Shown here one piece after another: positions 1 through 11,900 of a stretch of 64,000 nucleotides of DNA. A program made the translations under genes and the position numbers. The notes under the pieces are model-generated. The model worked only from the letters and a program-made list of their open reading frames with translations. It ran no database searches and was not told the DNA's origin. Within the stretch, counting starts at the first letter, position 1. The number at the start of each line of letters is the position of its first letter. Source of the stretch: Babylonia areolata (taxonomy: Eukaryota > Mollusca > Gastropoda > Neogastropoda > Buccinidae); NCBI RefSeq assembly GCF_041734735.1, contig NC_134901.1:23246987-23310986 (forward strand). The letters are read 5' to 3'.

Positions 1-583
1 AATGATAAGACACTCCACGTCCTTTTTTCTCCAACAAAAAGGTAATTGTTCAGTCAGGTAACTGTAAGTAAATGTCTGCCATGCTATGTAATGTGTGTGC
101 GGGTGTGAGTGAGGCACTTTCTGAATAACCAGGACTTCATTCATAAGTCTGAGCTATGCATTTTTCAGTGACATCCCCACAAGGCAATATACTTTATGAA
201 CATACATAAACTCACTTCTGAGTTGTAATCTTTTTGAAAAACAGAGTCAACACTCTTGCAGACCTTGGCTTTGACACTTTAATTTGCAGTTTCTTAATAC
301 ACATGAGTAATTTTTAACACACACACACACACACAAATTTAAAATGATAAATAACATAAAAACATACACAAGACGTCTTCTTGACACAGGCAGACTTTAA
401 TTTTTCAATTTCTAGGTATTCTTTTCACAGAAGTTAGCTGTTGTTCCAAATGTATTCCTTCTTTACTTTAAAATCCAATGTAAAACTAGTTCTTTGTTTT
501 CCAGGTTAAACAGCGACACTTTTCAGTTCATGGAGACAGTTGACGCAAATTGCGCACGCAGTGTCTAGAGCGGGGGGCAGTCA
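1..583 (-). other. TOP1: TOP1 3' untranslated / downstream sequence
   Basis: AT-rich sequence after the TOP1 stop, without a convincing reading frame. Candidate minus-strand poly(A) signals (ATTAAA) lie at 396-401 and 278-283. A short CA run lies at 319-334. The UTR end cannot be fixed without transcripts. Confidence 0.5.
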
Positions 584-686
584 TCAAAACTGGAAATCAG
601 CAGTGGCCATGTCGATGGCCCATCGGAACTTGTCACGCTGTGTCTTGTTGTAGATCTTCTCAATGGGCACGTCAAACTTCCTGCAC
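584..686 (-). CDS. TOP1: TOP1 coding exon 19, C-terminus and stop
   Basis: Residues about 950-983. Reads [20 protein letters not shown] then [14 protein letters not shown] and TGA at 584-586, ending in Phe like human TOP1. The acceptor TCCCAG at 687-692 is at the very edge of a minisatellite. Confidence 0.96.
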
Positions 687-3600
687 CTGGGACAAACAAT
701 CATCGCATCATTTGTATTTGCTGCTTCCGTCATGACACATAGGACACACAATCACCGCATCATTTGCTTTTGCTGCTTCCATCATGACACACAGGACACA
801 CAATCAAACTTCCTGCACCTGGGACACACAATCATCGCATCATTTGTATTTGCTACTTCCATCATGACACACTGGACACACAATCACCACATCATTTGCT
901 TTTGCTGCTTCCATCATGACACACAGGACACACAATCACCACATTTGCTTTTGCTGTATCCATCATGACAAACAATCAGTGCATCATTTGTTTTTGCTGC
1001 TTCCATCATGACACACAGGACACACAATCACCGCATCATTTGCTTTTGCTGCGTCCATCATGACACATAGGACACACAATCACCACATCATTTGTTTTTG
1101 CTGCTTCCATCATGACAAACAATCAGTGCATCATAGTGCATCATTTGTTTTTGCTGCTTCCATCATGACACATAGGACACACAATCACCACATCATTTGT
1201 TTTTGCTGCTTCCATCATGACACACAATCAGTGCATCATTTGTTTTTGCTGCTTCCATCATGACACACAGGACACACAATCACCACATCATTTGCTTTTG
1301 CTGCGTCCATCATGACACATAGGACACACAATCACCACATCATTTGTTTTTGCTGCTTCCATCATGACACACAATCAGTGCATCATTTGCTTTTGCTGCT
1401 TCTGTCTTGACACAGGCACACATGTAAGCATATGACAAAAACACTCATACACATGCATTGCCTATATTCCTGCTGTATCTGTGTATGATAAAAAATTCAT
1501 GTTTTTTTTTGTTTTTTTTTAACTGCTTCTGTAATTTACAAGTACTTGTATGTGTAGATGTCTAAATTCCTACTTTTCATGTACTATTCCCATCCCACCC
1601 ACCCCCCAACAATCAATGTGACCCCGGTATACTTGGGTAATAAAACAGATTCTACTGTGTAATTTTTCTCTCATAAGCTATTCGCCACCACCCCCATGAC
1701 TTCAACACCCCTGCTGTTAAAATTCCTGTTATTTCTTATATGATAATTTTTTTCTCCTTATAAAAAAAGTTATATTCACATTAGGTCTGTAAAATTAGAA
1801 AAATGTTAATTGTCAAATACAAAACATCAACAGGTTTGGTTTTTTTCCTACCTTGAAAACACTTCAAGACTTTCACAAAAGCAAAATGTTTGACAAAAAA
1901 AGAAAAAAGTTACTTGAGACATAAGAAAAACAAAACAATCTGTAAGAGACAGAGGGCGATACATGGATGAGTCGCACACATACCAGGCAATACTGATTCT
2001 TGGGTCCAGGTAGTTCAGCTTGGAGGTGCCAAGGGCAATCTCCTTGTTCTCATCCTGGGGAAAAACACACACACCAAAGCCAATGTATTTATCACAATAA
2101 AATGAAACAAAACCTAACCAACCAGACGAATAATAAACGAGTCAAAACCCGACTTCATCATGATACCACAATGAATTAAAGTACAGGAAATAGGTTTTCA
2201 TCTTCCGCATTTATTCATTTGTACAATTTCTCACTTAAACAGTTTCATGATAATTTCAGTATTGCATTGGCACAAGCAAATGGGTTATTTCAGTTTAAAC
2301 TGTTCAATCTAATGTTAGATTTGACTCATTTTCTTTTCATACATCATCATCATCACAATACTGTGTACACATACACTGACGACTTATTCACACAGCACAG
2401 ACAAGCAAAGCAAGACACTGACCTTGTCTGTGGCCTGGACCTCCAGTTTCATCAACTGCTCCTCAAGGCGTGCCAGCATTTTCTTCTTCTTCTCATACAT
2501 CCTGCAGCAAGCAAATAGTTACACACGTGAAGACAGTGCTGCCTGCTACTTCCTTTGTCAACGGTCAAAAAGAGGTACCTTTTTGTTTCATTCCTTTCTT
2601 TTCTCATGAGCAAACTCCAAAACCACAAAGCATATACAGCAATAAACCTTTCTTCCCACTTACGCTTTGCAAGGAAAACTGCTGATATATTCATCACTAT
2701 TTGAAGCAATAATTGTAAATACAGGAAATTTTCTATCTAAAATTACGTTTAAATAACATACTTACCGTGACCCAACTAGTGCAGACTCCGGCAGGGGTCT
2801 GACATTCCTGTCCTGTGCAAACTACTATCCGCCTATGCGGAGCAGACGAAACTACGGCCGATAACCTCCCGGAAGTAGGTAACCTCCCCTTTGTCCCGCT
2901 GGTTATCGCCCTCTTTTGACGGCAATATGCCATCACCAGTGCAGCAAGCAGGGAGAACAGGAAGCGGGAAGGACGGGAGGGTCTTAAATTTGGGTCACGG
3001 TAAGTATGTTATTTAAACGTAATTTTAGATAGAAAATTTCCTTTTAATTACACATACTTAACCGTGACCCAACTAGTGCAGAATAGCGCGACAAGGTGGA
3101 GGGCTCGCCTGTTCTACTGTCTGTGTGCTGTGATGGTCTGTTGTGCAGCTACCACAGAAGCGATGGCTCTTGCGCCATCAACCCGCAGGCGTGCGACGTC
3201 TCTCTGGTAGAAGTCGATGAACCATCATCCCTCAAGCGATAGGTGTCCCTCAAGTAGAATTTGACGAAAGTAGAGTGTACTGTGTCGCCTAAGGCCATTC
3301 GTGTGGGTAAAGAAGGCAGAGGTCCACAGCTGTATTGTGGGGGAGGTCTGTGGACCACAGCTGAGCGGATGAGCGTCAATGCAAGGAGGTGCGCATGTGG
3401 TTTGATCTGATGATTCCACAATGGATGTGGGCCGATAGTGGAAGTGGTTTTGTGTTTGAAGGAAACTGTGGCACGAGACAGAGGTAAGTCACCGTGTTGG
3501 GCCTGCCTCAGGCATGACAGCCAGATCTGTAGAGCTCCTCCATGCGAGCTGACAGGCGATGGGCACTCCCCCCCCCCTTTTTTTGACGTTGTCAAAAAAA

Positions 3601-6600
3601 TGACAGCACTGGTATGTTGCCTATGCATAGAATGGCAGACATTTGGCAACAAAAGACTTGATGTCCCTGGTGACTCTGGGACAGGGTTGTGTAATTGCCC
3701 AGGTAGGTACCATCACGAAGGGGCATACGGAAGGCTTGGTGGCTTCTCTACCTGAGTGTGGCATGTTGGAGTAACCTGCAGAAAGTTGTCGGCAGTCAAT
3801 GGCTGGGTTGGACCAGGCTGTGGAAGTGCATTTCATGTGCCCACAGGTTACTGAGTCTCATTCTGTGGTGGAATTCCCAAATGGAAGAGGATTTCCATGG
3901 GGAAAATTTTTGCTGAAGGTTCTTTAGTGAGAAAGGGGACCGGATCCATGACAGGCCTCTGGCTGTGTGTGGTGCGCACTGAGTCTGGGATGGAGCGGGG
4001 CGGGGCAGGGAGGTAAGTGGCTCAAGATGTGTTGTACTGGCTATTGACATCAAAGCACTGATCTGACATACGTTTTTAGTATGGCCAACTGCAAGGTGAG
4101 AGCTGTATTATCAGTGGTTTCTTAATTGCAAAGGGAAATCATTTGCAGCTTAGTCTTTCATGAATGACTATGTCTCTCAGACTAGAAGTCAAATTGCACT
4201 GGGACTTAGTGCTGTAGCCTTAGGCCTAAGTAGCCTTTGGGAACCGTCCCAATGATGAGTCCTAAGGCCCTCTTGATTGAGGGACCAGGGATGCAACTTG
4301 GGCAAAACACTCTCTACTATAAATTGTATAATCGAATTCCAGCCCGAATAGACTGGACAGCAGATGCCTCCTCTGCTGTTCTGACGGAGACTGTCGTACA
4401 CGACTGATTATCATATACTGTTCCTAGGAGGACACCAATCAGCATGGGTAAATCAGGAAACAGCTGCTGTGTGCTTCAGGGACGAAGGTGTTCACCATGC
4501 AGGTATGTTGCAATGTAAGGAAGCCGGAAAGAGTTGACGGGGTCTTGTGGTGCAACCGTGTGTCAGAAAGACATGGTGCTTGCTTCCGAAGTGACAACGA
4601 AGTCATCCTCTGACAGGCCCTTGACCGAAGGGCTCCATGATGGGATAGCCTGCCTAGACTAGAAACCCCTGGAAGTGTCTCATTGGAAAGACAGTGCTTG
4701 AGGAGGAATGGATCTGTAACCACAGCAGTGGTTGTGTGTAGAGGCTGAAAGGATCGGGCAGGGAAGACTTAAGTGCAGAAAGTGCTTTCAAACGCCAATT
4801 GTTTGAGACGTTGATGCTGGATTTGTGTTCAAGCAAGGTGATGGGGTGAACTGATGTGCTTGAATGCGGCATCTGCCGTGCTGGTATGAGTGGGCAGAAA
4901 GGTACACCCCTGTGGCTAATGGAAGGTTCGTTGTGCTTTGTGGGACGCATCCGTCCTCATCAATATGCCTTTCTCCCAAATGTAGAGGAAAACAATTATG
5001 ACCCAGGCCTTCTGCTACTAGAGAGGAGTAGAAGAGATGGGCTGAGGGTGATTGTCTCCTGCCCAGTGGGCAGTTTTTGGGTCCGCTAAAACTTGTAAGG
5101 CAAGATAGACACCTCTTCATGGGAAGGCTGGCTAGGATGTAGGGCCTGTGTGGAGCTTTTGTCGCAATCACAGTGGTGCCAACCAAGGGTTGTTGTAGGC
5201 AAGGGGAGAAAGAAGGGATGCCTTACAAACTTGGAAGGAATGAAAGGCATGTGTGTCCAGAGTGGCACCTCAAAGTTGGACTGCCTCATCCCTCCTTGTG
5301 CATCTCCAGCCTTATGGGTGATTGTTGCAGGCAAATGAGTTGGGTTGCCTTGTCCGTCCTTGCACCAAGAGAGGCATTCTTAGCCCTGTGGGTGTGAAGG
5401 GGGTGTGTGTGGATCCCTAAGCACCAGCCACTACTGAAATGTGAAGGAGCATACATTCAGGCGTGAATGAGGCTATTATTATTTTTTATTTTTTTATTTT
5501 TTTTTTTTTGTGAGTGCAGTCGTCCTCCAAAAGCAAGGTAGGGATGAATTTATGAAAATGAATACATATATGTGCCAAGGGAATAAAAACTTCCATCAGC
5601 TCAAGTGATGATGTCAGAAGTATGCCAATGACAAGAGATCGAGACACAAGAAATAAGCGGCTGTATAAGCATACGTGTAGCGTGCACAGATATACCCAAG
5701 TAAATGGGTAAGTGTGCATAATCATCAATGGAAAGGAATCTGTCAAGGCACCTACATATGAGATGTACATACGCATATGAATAAAGTGCCAGTACGTAGA
5801 GGCAGAGTTCTGGGCATTGTGAACAGAAGGCCGCAAATGCAAGTGTGCCTATATTGCTATGTAGGGAATCTCAATGAATAGATGTCAATGAATAGAGATA
5901 GAAATATAATTGTACATGTTAATATGAAAGTCGTCTGAACCTATCCCATAAGCACATACACATGTGTATACCGAGGGATAAGTACGCATCTATAAGTGAA
6001 AGCAGAAATGTGTATGAATGTAGCAATATATCTCATATATATGTATATATGTGTGTGTTTTTTGTGTGTTTTTTTTATGTATATATATATATTTCGTGAT
6101 TGTTGCTTGTGATAATAAATCAAATGGATAGAAAGGGAAATATTGTGATGTATTTCCTGTGGCCAATAGCCTGAGAAACAGCAAGAAAAGTGCAGTTGCT
6201 ATGCAAAGATGTGTAAAGTCCCTGACTGGGCATGAGGACCCAATGAGAAACCGAAAGAAAACATCGTTGGTGGACAGCACAGGGGGCAGGAGTGATGTGC
6301 TGTGTCGGCGAAACTAACCACAGCTTCGAGCGCCTAGGTTACAAATGTGGAGTTGCCTCCCTTGGCGCCGAAAATCGTCGAAAAGGGAGGTGTCTTTAGA
6401 GCACATATCCCCCTGGTGCGACGTGTCCTCGCTGAACAGGGAGGAGTGTCATGTTGTGTGTGAGAGTCCGTGGTTCGATGCCACCGTAACCGACACAGGT
6501 GAAAACGAGCGCAAAGGGAATAATTATAATGTCCCTTAGTGCCGTGGGCATCCCAACCCGAATCGGTCGCCATCGGACGCGAGATGGTCGGGGCATGTGG

Positions 6601-8938
6601 CATGACAGCGCCGTAATCCAGTGTTATGGGCGTCGTGGACGAGGGGGTGACAAGTCCGTCGGCTTGCCGTGGGGTGTGCATCCCCCTGTTGCTGAACGGC
6701 GGTCCAATCTCGCGAATAGCTCCTGCGAGAGGACCGACGATCAGTTGTCAGTTGTTGTGTGTTGATGGATAAAGTGACAGACAAGATCGGCCCGAGCACT
6801 GCCGAGAGGCAGGATCGAGTTATTAATACATTTAAAAATTTTCTTGATATTCATTGTAAAAACTTTAAATACAAAACTCATTTACATATTTACTGATTTT
6901 TCAAGCACTGCGCACTCAATGTTGAAAAATGCAACAGACATACGTGGGGACTCTCTTTTTCTTCCCCACTTCAAGGAGGTAAAAGGCCTTGTCAGGCCTG
7001 CACGCCTTGATATTGATATATGATATGATATAAGAGGTACTCCAACGTGGAAGTGCCAATATTAGTCTGGGTAACAGCAGAGTTAGGCAATGGGGCAGAA
7101 GAATCCAACACTGCCGAAGTTCCAATGGGGCGTGCACGTACTTGCTCTGTGGGCGAGGGGCGGTGCAGGCGCAAGGCGCGGCACCAGTAGGCAGAGTGGT
7201 GCATAATTGCTGCAGCAAGTTTAGCGATGAGTTGCTGATTGTTTGGTTGAGTAGCTTGCTGAGACACCATTAGTGGATGGGAAACAGCAGCACTCGGCGG
7301 TGTGGCAGATGGGGTCATCACCGCATAGCTTGGTAGGACCGTGCACACACTCGCACTGAAGGCGAGGAGCAGTGCCGGTGCAAGGGAAATAACTGCGGCG
7401 GTCACCGGCAAGGGTGCTGAAGCAGGGGTTGCCTCCCTTGGATCGGGTGGTCCGGACAAGGGGGGGGTACACGCGTATGGGCGTGTCCCTTAGTGGTCCA
7501 CCTTCCTCCCTACACCAGGGGAGGGCATCCCTACGCGCCTCGGTCGCCATTGGATCCGAGACGGTCGAGGCATGCCGCGTGGGGGGTCGCGTGATCCGAT
7601 GTCACGGCCGCCACCACGGACGCATCGCACATAGGGCCCAGTCTAACGTGCGGATCCAAAACAACCTGCCTTTTTTTATTTTTTTTTATTTTTTTTTTAT
7701 TAATTTCCCCAAAGGGATTGTGGCCATTCCACTGGACAACTGTGGTTATGGTAAAGAGATAGAGGAGATCGACTTGTACACTGCCGACTGGCAGGGCCGA
7801 GAAAACGCGGATCGCGTCGAGTAAGTTCGCGGAGCGATAAAAATGACATGAAAGGTAACACTGACCTGAGTGAGTGACCACAAATCTCTAGAAGTCACCA
7901 GAGGAGGTGTAGGAGGTGGCGGAGGTCTGGAGTCGACCGGAGGGAGTGGTGGAAGTGGAGAAGGCGGCGGGTTGGCGTTGTTTACAGGGCCAGGAGTAGA
8001 GGGCCCAGAGTGTCAGCGAATCGATTGCCTTAATTTTAGCACGATTCCCCAATCGAGCTACATAATTATGTGACCTGGTTGGAGACATAATTTGACAACA
8101 AACAAGAACGCCAGGGAAGCGACAGACAGACAGAAAATACAAAAAAACTTAGCCGTATGAAGAGCACAGGAACAGGAGTCATGATGGCTGCCGGAAAAAG
8201 AGGGCGATAACCAGCGGGACAAAGGGGAGGTTACCTACTTCCGGGAGGTTATCGGCCGTAGTTTCGTCTGCTCCGCATAGGCGGATAGTAGTTTGCACAG
8301 GACAGGAATGTCAGACCCCTGCCGGAGTCTGCACTAGTTGGGTCACGGTTAAGTATGTGTAATTAAAAGACAGTTTTACAGAGCCACAAAAAAGTATCAC
8401 CCTCCCCTCCCCCCCCCCCCCCCCAAAAAAAGAAAAAAAAGACACCAAAATGTTTATCAAGGATCTATAGCCTTCATCCATAAGTAACATAGTTCCAAAG
8501 GGGACTGTTGGAAAGGTCCTATGAAACTTTCGTTCTTTCAACATCACGCTCTCCAACACTTGCACCTGCAGAGAGAAAAGGACAAGTGTTCCCAAACAAC
8601 TCACGTCCTGGCCTTGGCGGTCTTGGTGGCCTTGTAGTCAGCCTTGATGTCTTTGATGTCCTTCTTGCACTGCTTGATGTCCTTCTTCTTGGCTGCGATC
8701 TGCACACAAGTGAACACACTGTGTCATGGTACTGGTCACTTTGTTGTCTTTCCTGCCTGGTCTCCTGTTTTGGCTGATTTCAAGCAGTTAATCCCATCCA
8801 CCTTTCCATCAAGACAGATATAAGCGTGTGCGTGTGTGCATGCGCGCGTAGAATTTATAAATTCATTTCAACTGACTATGAGTTCAGGAAGAACAAAAGC
8901 ACATAAAGTGAACATGAATGGTTGAACAAAATTGCTGC

Positions 8939-8980
<42 letters not shown>

Positions 8981-11900
8981 TGATCTAAGATAAATGAGTG
9001 CCAAGGTTTCAAATATTTCACAATGAATGTTCTTTTGTCCTAACAGGGTGAACTGCAGAACTGCGATGCCCCACCCACCTTGTTCTGCAGGTTCTCCATG
9101 GATTTGGCAAAGGTCTTTGGCACGGCACGCTGATGGTTGCACAGCACAGCCACAGCACGGTTGGCACGGTTGTAGGACAGGATCTTGGCATTCACATTGT
9201 CATCCGCTGAAACAAGCATTGCTTGACTGACCAACATGGATATGTATACAGTAAATATCCTCAGTCTGAAACCAAGCTCTAAGCACTTTACAAACACATC
9301 AATTTTACAACAGGCTGCCTACCTGGGTACAGCTGACTGAAAGTTGCCTTAATGTGCTCATGATTCATTTCCTGTGTCTTTCAGTCAGGCTTCAGTCGTA
9401 CACATGCACATACACACGTATATCAGAGTGGATTTTACCATGAAATTTTGCTGAGGACAGCTCCCTCGTTGCCATGGGTTATTTAACGTGCACTAAGTGC
9501 ATGCTACACACAGGACCAGTTTATAACCTCATCTGAATGCTTCGTGCTCAGACCACAACTCAACGTCAAGCAGAGGGGAAAAAAATTCTGTCAAGTGTGG
9601 GATTTGATCCCATATGGACAGATTTTCCTGCTTTCTTGGTTAACACGTTACCACTAGGCCACTGCTTCACTCATCACATACGCCCATAAAACCCAAAACA
9701 GGCTCTTAAAAAAAATTTTTTTTTTAAATTGCAATGGGGAAATCCAAACAATTTTTTCTTCACAAAACAGAACACAACAGTTCTAAATTCAAACTGATCA
9801 CACATTCCTCAAAGACAAAATATGAGCACATTTCCAGCACTTCTGTACACAATAAACAGAACCTATCATCTGAGGACAGGTGGGAACTACACCATGAGTA
9901 TGGGTATTTCCATTCTCTGACCAGGTTCATCCATTTGTTCTTGTTTTTGTTTTTGTTGCTTATAGTCCAGCGGACCACACAGGGCCATATCAGGACTGTC
10001 AAACCATACAATGCTCAACCGCGTCAACATGAAACTGTCACATTTACAGAAAAACACTAAGACAAACCCACAAAACACAGTTCATGACACAGTATCCCAA
10101 CCATTTAGCTTCTTATGGCAAATAAGACCAGGCCATGCTCAGGATGCCAGCCATTCTGCTTAATTCATCATCCCCAGATTACAAAAAACTGCAAAATAAG
10201 GAAAAAAACAATACTTCAAAGCAAAAAAAAAAAAAAAAACAACAACAAAAAAACAAACAAACAAACAAACAAACAAAAAACCACCAAAAAAAAGGCCATA
10301 TAGGCAAATAACACTGCAGAATGGGAAGCTAGTGCCCATCCCAGTGTTTACATCTCACTACCTAATCGCCAGAGCAAAACAGCACAGATAGTACATCATA
10401 GACTGCGGAAAAGAGAAAAAAGTGTCAAGGCTTGCTTGAAAAAGAAAGGGGAATAGACTAGGAAGGCAGAAAAAGGAGACAACAGTGAAGAAAGAAAAAA
10501 AGGCAGAAACAAAGAGTGATAGAAAAGGGGAAATTTCTAGCACAGAATTTCCAGAAGGCGAGGATGCTATTTACACTGAAAGACCCCCGGCATCCCCACA
10601 CGGGGGATTCATCCATTTAACCCGAGACATTCCTTTCAGGTTTTAACCCAGAAATGAAACACTAGCAAGTCTATAGGTACCACCGTAAAATGTGTGGTGA
10701 CCTGTTGCTGGAGACTCCCTTACAAAATGGTGCAATCAATTTAGGCTGGGCCCAATGAAGGAGAGGAGGTAGGAGATACATACGGTTGGTGAGAAGGTTG
10801 AGCTGCTCCTGTAGAGTGTGGGAGGCGTTGTAGGTACGGAACACTTTGGCTGTCAGACCCTCCATCAGGTCCTGGAGGTGCTTGTTCAGCAAAGACGTCT
10901 GCACACACACACACACACCATATCTGTGGTCAGCACACAGTCTGAGACAAACTTCTCATGTCCACTTTCACAGCAAAAAAACACCCCTCTTCCAATATAC
11001 TAAAACTGATTAACAAACTGAACAGAACCAGCACACTGGCTATAGCTAACAGTAGATTATATGACCCCTAACGCTTAATTCCAATGCAACAGATTTCCAC
11101 TTGTTCTCTGAGACATCTGCATAATCAGTCCACATGCTGATGTGGTGCTGTGTACACAGATCAGTCCACACACTTTAGACGCCTCTTTGCAACTAGAACT
11201 AAAACTGCTCTTCCTTATGGCACAGCTTTCTCGCAGTGACAGCTTAACTACAAATGACTGGTTTACCTCACAGCTTTTAAAATTACATTACATTATCTAC
11301 TGTTTGTATAAGACAAGACCTAAATGAGTATTTCACTCCTCACAAACCCCTCTTCCTTTGTTTTAAATGATTAGAATGCTGGGGTTGTCTTGACAAGAAC
11401 TGCTGTGTTAATCTGTCTACATGCATTAACTGGCCTGCGCACACAACAAAAGCAGACATAAAAACAAAAGAGGAAAGAAATATTAAGTCAGAAGAGGCTT
11501 ACATTCAGCCTGTCAAAGATGTCATCCTCCTTCTGCTTGTTCTCCATGAAGATCTGCAGGTTCTTGAAAACCCGTTTCTCCACAGGGATGGAGTTGGTGT
11601 AGCGGATGGAATCCTTACCGAGGAAGTCAAAATCCACCACATAGTTTTTGCCGTCCTTCTCCTCATGCAGAGTGAGATGCTCCACGCGCAGAGAGCAGCA
11701 ACCTACTGTGTCCGCCGTCTCCCCCTCTTCCTTTTCATTACCTGCTCTAAGGGCCAGCTGCAAACAGGCAATATGAATGTCCATTACAATAACATCCATC
11801 TTTCTCTTCTTCCTCTTATGTCCTATTCCTTTTTGAGAAAGAAAATGAAAAGTTATTGCACAGACTGAAGTTAGAGAACATGTCACACCATTTAAAACAC

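Larger units (their letters stand above)
2724..8369 (-). mobile_element. Non-autonomous DIRS-type element in the TOP1 linker intron
   Basis: A 5.65 kb insertion between TOP1 exons 16 and 17. The end at 2724-2775 is repeated inverted and without mismatch at 2990-3041. Directly after it, 3041-3082 is the inverted copy of the far end 8328-8369. The next 134 bp inward at both ends (2783-2917 and 8196-8329) are also inverted copies. This split-end plus internal-complementary-region plan is that of DIRS retroelements. No gag, RT or recombinase frame is recognisable, so it looks mobilised in trans. The near-identical ends suggest a fairly recent insertion. Orientation is given by analogy with the coding DIRS copy. 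A separate interspersed repeat sits inside it at about 4120-4412. Confidence 0.75.

Noticed and set aside
6992-7459. 155-codon Ala/Pro-rich frame in the non-autonomous element
   Set aside because: No known domain; composition follows the GC-rich repeat. Not called as a protein.
8554-8571. Possible extra 18-nt TOP1 exon (acceptor CTGCAG, donor AGC|GTGATG)
   Set aside because: Exon 16 joins exon 17 in phase with conserved protein sequence; the extra piece would add unrelated Cys/Trp residues.
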